From positions 1 to 46,779 of the forward strand of contig JASGMV010000030.1 of assembly GCA_030156255.1 (NCBI GenBank): a stretch of DNA of 46,779 bases, given 5' to 3'. Below, piece by piece: positions 37,340 to 46,671 of this stretch. Position numbers and translations under genes: made by a program. The notes under the pieces were generated by a model. The model saw nothing but the letters and a program-made list of their open reading frames with translations, was not told where the DNA came from and did not search any database. Source of the stretch: Desulfovibrionales bacterium (lineage in GTDB: Bacteria > Desulfobacterota > Desulfovibrionia > Desulfovibrionales > Desulfovibrionaceae). Positions within the stretch are counted from its first letter, which is position 1. Each line of letters opens with the position of its first letter.

Positions 37340-38687
37340 CCAAGAACTCGACCCAGCGGGGATCTTCCTGCAGAGCGGCCGCCTTGCGCTGCATCTGGCG
37401 CAGGCTCACTCCCAGGATGTCCGCGGCCTGTCGGCGGTCCCCGGCTACGGCCCGCAGCACGTAGGCCACGTGCTGGGCCTCGTTTTCCCGCAGGCTGCAC
37501 ATACGCCTGGCCAGAGGATCCGCCGGCGCCGGGTCCGGAAGCACCTCGTCCGCCTGGACCTGGGGCCCCTCGGCGCGCAGGGCTGCGGTGTGCATGAGAT
37601 GAGCCAGTTCGCGCACGTTGCCCGGAAAGTCGTAGGCGTTGAGCCGGGCCAGGGCTTCGGGGGAAAGCTCCAGGGGCGCCCGCCCCAGCTCGGCGCAGGC
37701 CTTTTCGAGATAATGGCGGGCCAGCAGGGGGATGTCTCCCTCCCGGGCGCGCAAGGGCGGCAGAACGATGTGGCCGCAACGCAGCCTGTAGAGCAAATCC
37801 AGGCGAAAGCGGCCCTCGACGCAGGCCTTGTCCAGATCGCCGTTGGTGGCCGAAACGATGCAGACGTCCACCGGAATCTCGCTGTCGCCGCCCACCGGGG
37901 TGACGGTGCGCGACTCCAGCGCCCGCAGAAGTTTGGGTTGCAGATGCAGGGGCAGCTCGCCCACTTCGTCCAGAAAAAGGACGCCTCCGTGGGCCTGACG
38001 AAAAAGGCCCGGGCTGTCGGAAACGGCTCCGGTGAAGGCTCCCTTGCAATGGCCGAAAAACTGGCTCTCGAAGAGGTGTTCCGGAACGGCGGCCACGTTG
38101 ACCGCTACGAAGGGGCCCTCCGCCCTCGGCCCGGCGGCGTGGACGCCCCTGGCCACCAGCTCCTTGCCCGTGCCGCTGGGCCCGCTGATGAGCACCGGAC
38201 GGCAGGTGCGGGCCAGCACCGAGGCGTAGCTCAGTTGCTCCCGCATTCTGGCGCTGACCGTGAGCACATGGGCGAAAGCTTCCGGCGCGTCGGCGGTCAT
38301 GGCCCCGTCCAGGCCCGCGCGCATGCTCAGGCGCTCAAAGGCCCGCTCGATGGTCAAGAGCAGGCGCTGCTGGTCCACAGGCTTGACCAGATAGTCGTAA
38401 GCCCCGAGGCGCACGGCCTTGACCGCCTGATCCACGTCGTCCAGGGCCGTGATGACGATGAACTCGGTATAGGGATACTTGGGTTTGGCCTGCTCCAGCA
38501 CGGCCAAGCCGTCCATGCCGGGCATGAGCAGGTCCAGCAGGACCACGTTCATCCGCGCGTCCTTCAGCCGCTCCATGGCCTCCTGGCCGCTGGAGCAGAG
38601 CACGCAGTCGCCCAAACCGCGTCTACGTAAGAGACGCTGCATGGTGCGCCGCACAACCGGCTCGTCGTCCACCACCATTACGTTCAC
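37329..38687 (-). CDS. NtrC-family response regulator
   Basis: 452 residues from a GTG at 38687. The receiver domain has the acidic pair VVDDEP and phosphorylated Asp52 (LLDLLMPGMDG). The sigma-54 AAA+ domain has Walker A GPSGTGKE, the sigma-contacting GAFTGA and FLDEVGELP. The C-terminus is a Fis-type HTH (DRRQAADILGVSLRQMQRKAAAL). It lies 83 bp downstream of the kinase gene on the same strand and should be its partner. The adjacent sigma-54 promoter with palindromes is its likely target. Confidence 0.93.
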   Translation of the reverse strand: MNVMVVDDEPVVRRTMQRLLRRRGLGDCVLCSSGQEAMERLKDARMNVVLLDLLMPGMDGLAVLEQAKPKYPYTEFIVITALDDVDQAVKAVRLGAYDYLVKPVDQQRLLLTIERAFERLSMRAGLDGAMTADAPEAFAHVLTVSARMREQLSYASVLARTCRPVLISGPSGTGKELVARGVHAAGPRAEGPFVAVNVAAVPEHLFESQFFGHCKGAFTGAVSDSPGLFRQAHGGVLFLDEVGELPLHLQPKLLRALESRTVTPVGGDSEIPVDVCIVSATNGDLDKACVEGRFRLDLLYRLRCGHIVLPPLRAREGDIPLLARHYLEKACAELGRAPLELSPEALARLNAYDFPGNVRELAHLMHTAALRAEGPQVQADEVLPDPAPADPLARRMCSLRENEAQHVAYVLRAVAGDRRQAADILGVSLRQMQRKAAALQEDPRWVEFLGDI

Positions 38688-38770
38688 GCCGAAACACCTC
38701 GCTTTCGCAGACGACTCGGGGCAACGCCTCTGCGTTTAGCATGACCGGTCCGCCGCACGCAACGCACTAT

Positions 38771-41467
38771 TCAACTCCCGTTTCCGCCGCCCAGGCGCAT
38801 CACTCCTTGCAGCAGCTCCAAGGTCAGGGGCCCGGTGAGCACGGCGTCCGCCAGAGGGCCCGAGGCCGCCTCGGCGTCCCGACGGGGCGCGGAGCCCGCG
38901 TACACGGCCCGGGTCGCCAAGGGCCGAACATCGGCCAGCATTCGCAGGAGGTCCGGAACATCCGAACCAAAGGCCTTCATGGTGACGCACACGGCGGCCA
39001 CCTGGGGGTTGTCCTCCAGCGTCCGGACCAGCAGACCGGGATCGGACAGGCGGAGAATCCCGGGGGCGGCGGGTTCTTTGACCATGTCGGCCACAAGCGC
39101 AAGCCGCTTGGCGTCGCGGTCCAGCCAGAGCAAGGAGGGACGCAGGGCCACGCGCTCCCCGGCGCGGAGGGGCAAGGCCACGGTGAACCGGCTGCCCCGC
39201 CCCGGGCGGGAGACAAAAAAGATGGCGCCGCCGTGGTCCTCCACCAGGCGGTAACTGACGCTCAGCCCCAGGCCGGTCCCGCCTTCCTCGCGCCGGGTGG
39301 TGAAAAAGGGCTCGAAGATGCGTTCGCGCAGTTCGGGCTCGATGCCCCGGCCGTTGTCCTCCACCTGGAGGGCCACGGCGTTGTGCCCGTCCAGCCGCCT
39401 GGTGAAAATGCCCAGCGAGGCCTCCACCCCGGGGCGCAAGGCGTGGGTGGCGTTGACGACCAGATTGGCCGCCACCTGCTCCAGTTTGGTGGGCTGCCCC
39501 TCCACCAAAGGCAAATCAGGGGCCAGTTCCAGGGTGAAGAGGGGGAAGGTCCGGCGCACCTGAGCGCCCACCAGGATCAGGGCCTTTTCCACCACTTCGT
39601 TGAGCTGCACGGCCTGGGGGGGACTGCTTTCGCTGGAGCTGGCGAAGTTCTTGAGTTCGCGCACCACCCGGTCGATGCGCTCGCTGCCGATGAGGATGTC
39701 CTCCAGCATTTCCTCCATCTCCCGCGTCAGTTCGTCCACGTCCAGGCCGCCGATCTTGTCCGCAGCCGCGTCCTTGAGCAGCGGCTGAAGCATTTCCCAG
39801 GTTTCGCGCAACAACGGAGCGTTGGTGCTGATGAACATATTGGGATTGCGGATTTCATGGGCCACTCCGGCCACCAGCTCCCCGAGGGACGCCAGCTTGT
39901 CCGCCTGGATGACCTGTTGCAAGCGCCTGTCCGCCTCGTAGCGCAAGTTCATCTCGGCGGTGATGTCCTGCCAAAATCCGACCACCCGCTTGGATCCTCC
40001 GCCATATTGGCTCACCGGCCGCCGGGTGTCGTTGAACCAGCGGTACTCTCCTCCCGCGCACTGAAAACGGTAGCTCAACCGCCCTCCTTCCGGAGCCCCG
40101 TCTTCGAGCTTCTCCACCACGGCGTTCTTGTCGTTGGGATGGATGCGTTTGAGCCAGAAGTCGGGATCCCCCAAAAAATCCTCGGGCCGGAAGCCGGTGA
40201 TGTCCGTAACGGTGTGGCTGACGTAAGTGAAACACCCCAAGCGCTCCAGCTTGGTGGAAAAAGGAGCGATGGGCAGGGAGTCCAGCAAGGCGCTCAGCTT
40301 CTCCGCCGTCTCGCTAAGCTCCAGCTGGGCCCGGCGGCGCTGGACGATGTTCAGGGCCAGGAGGGTGGTGGTCCCCGCCAAGAAAAGCACCGCCGCCACC
40401 AGGCTCCAGATGATTTTCTTGTTCACCTCATAAAACGAGGAAGGCTTGTTGATGATCAGGCTCCCCGGAGGCAGCTTGGCCTGGTCCAGGCCGAACCGCG
40501 TGAGCTCGTTATAGTCGAACATCCAGACTTTCGGGCTCTCCTCCACCACTTTCAGGGACCGGGGTTTTTCGCCATGGAGTATCCGCAAGGCCAAATCGGC
40601 TGCGGCCGCTCCCTGGTTGGGCCCGCTCGTGATCTTGCCGCCGACGACCCCCTCGTTCATGACGAAGTCCCAAACGCCGAATATGGGGACCTTGGCGGCC
40701 CGGCGCAGCAGGCGGACGGTTTCCAGATGGTCGAACACCTTGCCCTCGCTGTCTCTGTTGAAATTGAGCAGGAGGACGATGCTGTCGCCGGGCAGAGATT
40801 TGACCCTGCGCAAAAGCTCGGCCATGGGCAGGTCGGCCAGGATCAGGAAATTCACCCTGGCGGTGACGTCGGCGGGCAGGCCGCTCAGTTTTTTGATCGT
40901 GGACCGCCCCGTGGGCGTGCGGTCCACCACCACGGCCACGTGCCGTGCGCGGGGGAACAGAACCAGAGCCTCCTCCAAGGTGCTCCGCACTTCGATGGTC
41001 TCCACCACGCCGGTGAAGTTCGAGCGGCTTTCCGCGAATCCCTCCGGGTAGTCGTTGACGCCGCAAAAGACGACGGGAACGTCTCCGAAAAGCTGCCGCC
41101 CGTAAATGCGCATGAAATTGAAGGCGTTGTCGTCGACGGCGATCACCAGGGCGGGATGGTCGACGCCGTACTTGTGGCCCAGGAGCCGGAGCAGATTCTC
41201 CAGGTGCTCGGGGTCCACATAGCGCTTGGAGTCCATGTACTCGGTGACCACCCGGACGTCGGGCGCGGTCTTCTCCAGGGTATCCCGGATTCCCTGCTCC
41301 ATGCTGTCGCTCCAGCGGAAGCCCCTGTGGTAGGACTGAAGCACGAGCACGGTGGGCGGCGCCTGACTGTTTGGAGTCAACGAATCTTCCGCCCGGGCGA
41401 AGCCAGTTCCCGCAAAGGCGGCGAGGAGAACCACGCCGAGGATCGGTGCAAGATTGCGCAGACGCAT
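38771..41467 (-). CDS. Hybrid-like sensor histidine kinase with periplasmic ABC-type binding domain
   Basis: 898 residues from the ATG at 41467. Layout: signal peptide; a periplasmic ABC substrate-binding domain (~35-330; VLVLQSYHRGFRWSDSMEQGIRDTL, VPVVFCGVND) like those that bind amino acids; TM helix (~352-375); PAS (~405-505, PEDFLGDPDFWLKRIHPND); HisKA with phospho-accepting His537 (ELVAGVAHEIRNP); and HATPase (NLVVNATHAL, DNGRGIEPELRERIFEPFFTT, GTGLGLSV). The last ~115 residues look like a receiver fold without its key residues (LLWLDRD; VCVTMKAF where the Asp should be). It probably senses a small periplasmic ligand and phosphorylates the neighbouring NtrC-type regulator. Confidence 0.92.
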   Translation of the reverse strand: MRLRNLAPILGVVLLAAFAGTGFARAEDSLTPNSQAPPTVLVLQSYHRGFRWSDSMEQGIRDTLEKTAPDVRVVTEYMDSKRYVDPEHLENLLRLLGHKYGVDHPALVIAVDDNAFNFMRIYGRQLFGDVPVVFCGVNDYPEGFAESRSNFTGVVETIEVRSTLEEALVLFPRARHVAVVVDRTPTGRSTIKKLSGLPADVTARVNFLILADLPMAELLRRVKSLPGDSIVLLLNFNRDSEGKVFDHLETVRLLRRAAKVPIFGVWDFVMNEGVVGGKITSGPNQGAAAADLALRILHGEKPRSLKVVEESPKVWMFDYNELTRFGLDQAKLPPGSLIINKPSSFYEVNKKIIWSLVAAVLFLAGTTTLLALNIVQRRRAQLELSETAEKLSALLDSLPIAPFSTKLERLGCFTYVSHTVTDITGFRPEDFLGDPDFWLKRIHPNDKNAVVEKLEDGAPEGGRLSYRFQCAGGEYRWFNDTRRPVSQYGGGSKRVVGFWQDITAEMNLRYEADRRLQQVIQADKLASLGELVAGVAHEIRNPNMFISTNAPLLRETWEMLQPLLKDAAADKIGGLDVDELTREMEEMLEDILIGSERIDRVVRELKNFASSSESSPPQAVQLNEVVEKALILVGAQVRRTFPLFTLELAPDLPLVEGQPTKLEQVAANLVVNATHALRPGVEASLGIFTRRLDGHNAVALQVEDNGRGIEPELRERIFEPFFTTRREEGGTGLGLSVSYRLVEDHGGAIFFVSRPGRGSRFTVALPLRAGERVALRPSLLWLDRDAKRLALVADMVKEPAAPGILRLSDPGLLVRTLEDNPQVAAVCVTMKAFGSDVPDLLRMLADVRPLATRAVYAGSAPRRDAEAASGPLADAVLTGPLTLELLQGVMRLGGGNGS

Positions 41468-41799
41468 TGGCGCCACGATATCCCGCTTCAAGCGGCGTGT
41501 TAAGCCTTTTCAACGCCAACGCATCGAGTCGGCGCGACGCGCAGGTCCTCGGCCGCGCCGGAGCCATGGGCTCGCCTCACAGCATCTCTCTCCGCCCGGG
41601 GTCTGGCCGAGGACGTTTCGCTGCGGGCGTCCGCCCCCTTCATCCGACGAGGCAACATCCTTTTCAGCCGCTCTTCGGAGGATCAGGCAGTATTTCGCCA
41701 TGAATGGGTATTCCCCCTCCGGCGACTCGACAGTATGGATTTACCAGGCAGGCTGCGACTGTTCCGCCAGAGAAATGTAGCACGAATAAGGAGATCAGG
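41468..41799. other. Divergent intergenic region
   Basis: About 330 bp between the kinase gene (minus) and the aldo/keto reductase gene (plus). Both promoters must lie here or nearby, but I see no clear sigma-70 or sigma-54 elements and no gene. Two isolated GCGAC half-sites occur in the reductase-proximal part, without the full palindrome. Confidence 0.4.
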
Positions 41800-43002
41800 A
41801 TGCTTTACAGAACAATGCCGAAGAACAACGACACGCTTTCCGTGCTGGGATTCGGATGCATGCGTTTGCCGACGGTCGATGGGGCGATCGACGAGGAACG
41901 GGCAATCGCGCAAATTCGCACAGCCGTAGACAGCGGCGTCAATTATCTGGATACGGCCTGGCCCTATCACGGAGGAGAAAGCGAGCCCTTGCTCGGCAAG
42001 GCCTTAAAGGACGGCTACAGGGACAAGGTCAAGGTCGCCACCAAGCTGCCGCCGTGGCGGGTCAAAAAACGCGAGGACATGGACAAGATCCTGGACGCGC
42101 AGTTGAAGAAGCTCGGTACGGACCATGTCGACTACTATCTGGTCCACGCGCTGGCCGGATTCTCCTGGGACACCATCAAGGCGCAGGGCGTTTGCGATTT
42201 CCTCGAACAGGCGAAAAAGGACGGCCGCATCGTCAACGCCGGGTTCTCGTTCCATGGCTTCGTCGATGACTTCAAACGCATTGTCGACGCCTACGACTGG
42301 GTGTTTTGCCAAATTCAGTACAACTTCATGGACCAGGAATTCCAGGCCGGCTCGGAAGGCCTGAAGTACGCCGCGTCAAAGGATCTGGGGGTCGTCATTA
42401 TGGAGCCCCTTCGAGGCGGGAATCTGGCGCTTCCTTCGCCGCCCCCGGAAGTGGCCGCAATATGGGACGAGGCCGAGACCAAACGCAGCCCGGTGGAGTG
42501 GGCGCTGCGCTGGGTGTGGAACCATCCGGAAGTCACGGTGCTTCTCTCGGGCATGAACGACGAATCCCACATCAAGCAAAACCTGGCCATCGCCGACGAG
42601 GCCCAGGCAAACTCCCTCACCGCGGACGAACTCAGCCTCGTGGACCGCGCCACGGCCAAATACCAGGAGCTCATGCAGGTGGGTTGTACGGGCTGCGCCT
42701 ACTGCATGCCCTGCCCTATGAATGTGCAAATTCCCAGGTGCTTCGACTTCTACAACCGGATGCACATGTTCGGGAACGAAGACGTCATGAAGTCTCTGTA
42801 CGCCAACTTCGTCGGCAACCTGACAACCAACGACGCCCCGGGTTTCGCCGAGCAGTGCGTCGCCTGCGGCGAATGCATGGAAAAGTGCCCGCAGGGCATC
42901 CGGATTCCGGACGTCCTCAAAAAAGTCGCCGAGGAAATGGAAGGCCCGGGCCTCCAGGAGCGAATCGAAATGGTCAAAGCGCACCTGAGCGCCGGCGCCT
43001 AG
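41800..43002 (+). CDS. Aldo/keto reductase with C-terminal 2x[4Fe-4S] ferredoxin domain
   Basis: 400 residues. The ATG at 41800 has AAGGAG 6 bp upstream. Residues ~1-285 are an AKR barrel with the catalytic set visible: NYLDTAWPYHGGES (Asp, Tyr), VATKLP (Lys), DYYLVHAL (His). The C-terminal ~110 residues have two cysteine motifs, CTGCAYCMPCPMNVQIPRCF and CVACGECMEKCPQGI, as in ferredoxin-like iron-sulfur domains. This AKR group is common in anaerobes and probably couples NAD(P)H or ferredoxin electrons to reduction of an unknown carbonyl compound. Likely monocistronic; a hairpin follows. Confidence 0.92.
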   Translation: MLYRTMPKNNDTLSVLGFGCMRLPTVDGAIDEERAIAQIRTAVDSGVNYLDTAWPYHGGESEPLLGKALKDGYRDKVKVATKLPPWRVKKREDMDKILDAQLKKLGTDHVDYYLVHALAGFSWDTIKAQGVCDFLEQAKKDGRIVNAGFSFHGFVDDFKRIVDAYDWVFCQIQYNFMDQEFQAGSEGLKYAASKDLGVVIMEPLRGGNLALPSPPPEVAAIWDEAETKRSPVEWALRWVWNHPEVTVLLSGMNDESHIKQNLAIADEAQANSLTADELSLVDRATAKYQELMQVGCTGCAYCMPCPMNVQIPRCFDFYNRMHMFGNEDVMKSLYANFVGNLTTNDAPGFAEQCVACGECMEKCPQGIRIPDVLKKVAEEMEGPGLQERIEMVKAHLSAGA

Positions 43003-43019
43003 CAGGTCGTCCAGGGATG

Positions 43020-43044
43020 GACGGCGCACTACCGGTGCGCCGTC
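43020..43044 (+). terminator. Hairpin after the aldo/keto reductase
   Basis: A perfect 10-bp stem GACGGCGCAC / GTGCGCCGTC with a 5-nt loop, 18 bp after the stop. No T run follows, so it is a pause or weak terminator at best. Confidence 0.45.
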
Positions 43045-43129
43045 TCCTGGCAAGACGCGGAGCATCCACGCGCCCTGTGCGCCGCCGCGGGAAACGAAGA
43101 CGAAAACATGACGCAAGAGCGCATATCGA

Positions 43130-44329
43130 ATGAAGATACTCTATTACCACTGCTTCGCCGGCGTCAGCGGCGACATGAATCTGGCGGCTATGATCGACCT
43201 TGGCGTCGAACCCGACGACCTCCGATGCGAACTGGGCAAGCTCGGCCTTGGCGACGAGTTCCAGCTGGCGGTTTCCGAGGATGCGCGCAACGGCGTCCGG
43301 GGCGTGCGGGTGGACGTGGAGCTGAACAGCCTGCCGCAATCCCACGATCACGGCCATCACCACAGCCACGGCGGACACCGTAATCTCGCGTCGATTGAGC
43401 GAATCATCCGGGAAAGCTCCCTGGACGAGGCCGTCAAGGAGACCAGCCTGCGCATCTTCCGCCGGGTGGCCGAGGCCGAGGCCAAAGTGCACGGCGTACC
43501 CGTGGACGAGGTCCATTTCCACGAGGTCGGCGCCACGGACGCCATTGTGGATATCGTGGGCGCGGCCGTCTGCCGCCACTGGCTGGGCGTGGATGCGGTG
43601 TGGGCCTCGACCGTCGAACTGGGGAGCGGATTCGTCCATTGCGCCCACGGCGTCCTCCCGGTCCCCGCCCCGGCCACGGAAGAAATTCTTCATGGCGCTC
43701 CCACTTCGCGCGGCGGCGTGGACCACGAGGCGACGACCCCCACGGGCGCGGCCATCCTCGCCGCCCTGGTCGACAAATTCACGGACACTCCCGCCATGAC
43801 GGTCACGAAGACCGGCTACGGCGTCGGCCACCGGAAAACCGAACGCCCCAACCTGCTGCGGGCGCACCTCGCCGATACGAACCCGGCGCGTCCGCCCGCC
43901 TCTGTCCAAGGTCGGCTGCTGCAATGCAACATCGACGACATGACGGGGGAGATGCTCGGCAACGTCATGGACGTACTCATGGGAAGCGGGGCCATGGACG
44001 TGCACTTCACCCCCATCATGATGAAGAAGAACCGACCGGCCACACAGGTCTCTCTTTTGTGCGCAGAGACGGACGAGGCCCGCTTCAAGGACCTGCTCTT
44101 CCGGCATACCACCACCTTGGGGATAAAAAGCATTCCACTGGAAAAAACCGAGCTTCAGCGTCGCTTCCAGCGGGTGGAAACACCGTACGGCTCGGTCAGC
44201 GTCAAACAGGCCGTGCTGGACGGCGAGGTCATCCATTCCAAACCCGAATATGAAGACTGCAAGGCCATCGCCCGACAAAGCGGCCTCCCCCTGGCCGAGA
44301 TTTACGCCATCGTTTCCAGACAAAAGTAA
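43130..44329 (+). CDS. larC: Nickel insertion protein LarC
   Basis: 399 residues. LarC inserts nickel, with CTP, into the pincer cofactor (pyridinium-3,5-bisthiocarboxylate mononucleotide) of lactate racemase and related enzymes. Signature stretches are YYHCFAGVSGDMNLAAMIDLG, VHFHEVGATDAIVDIVGAA, the His-rich loop SHDHGHHHSHGGH (probable Ni binding), PTGAAILAALVD and LLQCNIDDMTGEMLG. It is a single uninterrupted frame, whereas some species split larC by a programmed shift. The ribosome site is weak. larB follows 162 bp downstream. Confidence 0.95.
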   Translation: MKILYYHCFAGVSGDMNLAAMIDLGVEPDDLRCELGKLGLGDEFQLAVSEDARNGVRGVRVDVELNSLPQSHDHGHHHSHGGHRNLASIERIIRESSLDEAVKETSLRIFRRVAEAEAKVHGVPVDEVHFHEVGATDAIVDIVGAAVCRHWLGVDAVWASTVELGSGFVHCAHGVLPVPAPATEEILHGAPTSRGGVDHEATTPTGAAILAALVDKFTDTPAMTVTKTGYGVGHRKTERPNLLRAHLADTNPARPPASVQGRLLQCNIDDMTGEMLGNVMDVLMGSGAMDVHFTPIMMKKNRPATQVSLLCAETDEARFKDLLFRHTTTLGIKSIPLEKTELQRRFQRVETPYGSVSVKQAVLDGEVIHSKPEYEDCKAIARQSGLPLAEIYAIVSRQK

Positions 44330-44491
44330 CGGAGGTCGGGCCACGGTTGTGCGGGCGCACGACGCCCCCCTTGGAGCCGGTTCCCGAAAACAGCCTCAAC
44401 AAGCCCGCCTATGCCGCGTTCGCCCAGTGATGCATCAAACATGCACATGAACTGCGCATGCGCCGCACGAACCGCAAGGGATAGGTAACGT

Positions 44492-45232
44492 ATGGAAAAT
44501 TCACTACACCAGCTGCTGGCCGAGGTGCGCGACGGCGCAATCGACGTCGAGGAAGGCATGGAGCGGTTGCGCGATCTTCCCTTCGTGGACCTGGGCCACA
44601 CCAAGTTCGACCTGCACCGCACCCTTCGCAACGGCTACCCGGAAGTGGTCTACGGCGAAGGCAAGACCCCGGAACAGGTCGGGGATATCTTCGCCCGAAT
44701 GGGCGACCGCGCCAACATCCTGGCGACCCGGGTTTCGCCCGAGACAGCCGCCCACGTACACGCCGTTTGCCCCGACGCCGAGTATACCCCCTTGGGGCGC
44801 ACCCTGACGCTGGCAAGGAAGCCTATCGGCTACAAAGAGGGGCGAATCGCCATTGTCACGGCAGGGACTTCGGACCTGCCCGTGGCCGAGGAGGCGCGCG
44901 TTACGTGCGAGATGCTCGGCTCCAGGTCCAGCGTCATCTCCGATGTCGGCGTAGCCGGCATCCATCGGCTGCTGGACAAACTGCCCGAGATTCGAGCGGC
45001 GCGCGTCGTCATCGTGATCGCGGGCATGGAAGGCGCTCTCGCCAGCGTTATCGGCGGCCTCGTGTCCCAACCCATCGTGGCCGTCCCCACCTCCGTGGGC
45101 TACGGCGCCGCCTTCTCCGGCCTTTCGGCGCTGCTCGGCATGTTGACCTCCTGCGCCAGCGGCGTGACGGTCGTCAACATCGACAACGGCTTCGGCGCCG
45201 CCTGCGCGGCCTGCAAGATCAACAATCTTTGA
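44492..45232 (+). CDS. larB: Pincer-cofactor carboxylase LarB
   Basis: 246 residues. LarB carboxylates and hydrolyses nicotinic acid adenine dinucleotide, the first step of the nickel-pincer cofactor. The C-terminal half is PurE-like: IAIVTAGTSDLPVAEEA, DVGVAGIHRL, VVIVIAGMEGALASVIGGL, PIVAVPTSVGYGA. The N-terminus DLPFVDLGHTKFDLHR is typical LarB. The sulfur-inserting LarE and a LarA-type enzyme are not in the window, so the pathway must be completed elsewhere. Confidence 0.95.
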   Translation: MENSLHQLLAEVRDGAIDVEEGMERLRDLPFVDLGHTKFDLHRTLRNGYPEVVYGEGKTPEQVGDIFARMGDRANILATRVSPETAAHVHAVCPDAEYTPLGRTLTLARKPIGYKEGRIAIVTAGTSDLPVAEEARVTCEMLGSRSSVISDVGVAGIHRLLDKLPEIRAARVVIVIAGMEGALASVIGGLVSQPIVAVPTSVGYGAAFSGLSALLGMLTSCASGVTVVNIDNGFGAACAACKINNL

Positions 45233-45527
45233 TCGCCCTGAAACCTGCTTCCATCGTACGCAGCATAACCGCCGACCGGAATGGAAGCCTGGGACGTCCG
45301 CATGCACGAGGCGCCGCCGGCTTCTGCGACAAAAGGCCTTCTGAAAGCAAAACGGTTTGCCGGCCGACTTCGAAAGCCGCCCCCGCCGAGACATCGCGAA
45401 AACGCGCGGGGAGGAAGAACTCTGGCGGCATGCGAGGGCTCCTTGCGGCGCGCAACCGCAAGCAATCGAGCAGCCGACGCCATTGCAGCCAGTCCGCAAG
45501 GTCCCTGGTGAATGCAGGCGGTGGCCC
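45233..45527. other. Convergent intergenic region
   Basis: About 295 bp between larB (plus) and the HD-GYP gene (minus). I find no gene and no strong terminator hairpin for either transcript. Confidence 0.35.
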
Positions 45528-46550
45528 TTATTCGTCGGAGAGTCGCTCTTTTATCGCGAGAATTTCATCCTGCTTGGCCGCGAAGACGTCGATGAGTTTC
45601 GGATCGAAATGCGTTCCCCGCCCGCTCAGGATGAACTCTCGGGCCTTGTCCGTGGACCAGGCCGATTTATAGCAGCGTTTCGACGTCAAAGCGTCGAAGA
45701 CGTCGGCGATAGCGGCGATGCGGCCCTCAATGGGGATTTCTTCCCCTGAAAGCCCTTCGGGGTATCCCGTCCCATCCCATCGTTCGTGGTGCGACAGGGC
45801 AATCTTTTTTGCGACGATCATCAGATCGTACTTATGGTCTCCGATGATCTTGCCGCCTATGGTGGTGTGGGTCTGCATCACTTCCCATTCCCTGGAGTCC
45901 AGTTTGCCGGGCTTGCTGAGAATGCTGTCCGGGATACCGATCTTGCCCACGTCGTGCATCGGAGCCGCGTGCAACAACAGCTCGCCCGTGGCGTCGTCCA
46001 GCCCGATTCCCTGGGCGAGGACGCGGCAGTATTGGCTCATGCGGAGGATATGCGATCCGGTCTCGCCATCCTTGAACTCGGCCGCGACCCCGAGGCGGTG
46101 GACGATTTCGAGGCGCGTGGCGTAGAGGTCCCGCGTCCGCTCCTTCACCAGATTCTCCAGGGCCACGCTCTGATTGTGCAGCGACAAATGCGTCCTGACC
46201 CGCGCTTTGACGATCACCGGATTGACGGGCTTGGTAATGTAGTCCACCGCGCCGATCTCGAAGCCCAAGGTCTCGTGTTCCTCATCCCCCTGCGCGGTGA
46301 TGAAAATTATTGGAATCCCCGCCGTACGAGTATTGGCCTTCATTCTCCGGCAGGCTTCGTAGCCGTCCATGCGAGGCATCATGACATCCAGAAGAACAAG
46401 ATCAGGGGGGGCGGCGGAGTTGACGATCTCCAACGCCTCTTCCCCGTTGAGAGCGACCTTCAACCTGTACTCGTCCTTGAGTATTTCACTCAGCACGTCG
46501 ATGTTTTCCGGAATGTCGTCCACGATCAGAACTGTCTGCCGCTGCGTCAC
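45528..46550 (-). CDS. Response regulator with HD-GYP phosphodiesterase domain
   Basis: 340 residues from the GTG at 46550, chosen because AAAGGAGG precedes it; the upstream in-frame extension is not protein-like. The receiver (1-125) has DDIPEN and phosphorylated Asp55 (LLDVMMPRMDGY). A short coiled-coil linker leads to the HD-GYP domain: HRLGVAAEFKDGETGSHILRMS, PMHDVGKIGIPD, SHHERWDGTGYPEGLSG and AIADVFDALTSKR. All metal-binding residues and the GYP motif are there, so it should degrade c-di-GMP when phosphorylated. It counterbalances the diguanylate cyclase at 8659. No kinase is adjacent. Confidence 0.94.
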   Translation of the reverse strand: MTQRQTVLIVDDIPENIDVLSEILKDEYRLKVALNGEEALEIVNSAAPPDLVLLDVMMPRMDGYEACRRMKANTRTAGIPIIFITAQGDEEHETLGFEIGAVDYITKPVNPVIVKARVRTHLSLHNQSVALENLVKERTRDLYATRLEIVHRLGVAAEFKDGETGSHILRMSQYCRVLAQGIGLDDATGELLLHAAPMHDVGKIGIPDSILSKPGKLDSREWEVMQTHTTIGGKIIGDHKYDLMIVAKKIALSHHERWDGTGYPEGLSGEEIPIEGRIAAIADVFDALTSKRCYKSAWSTDKAREFILSGRGTHFDPKLIDVFAAKQDEILAIKERLSDE

Positions 46551-46671
46551 CCTCGCATCCTCCTTTCGTTCGGCCTCGCCTGCGCGTCCGCGCAGCCAAT
46601 TTGTGGAACTCCGGCCAACGGCGCGTCGATGCGGTTGCACTGCATCCACGATAATGAATGATTAGAGCATG

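Noticed and set aside
37050-38630. Long plus-strand frame opposite the MBL leader and NtrC-type gene
   Set aside because: Shadow of the minus-strand regulator, whose domains and motifs are unambiguous.
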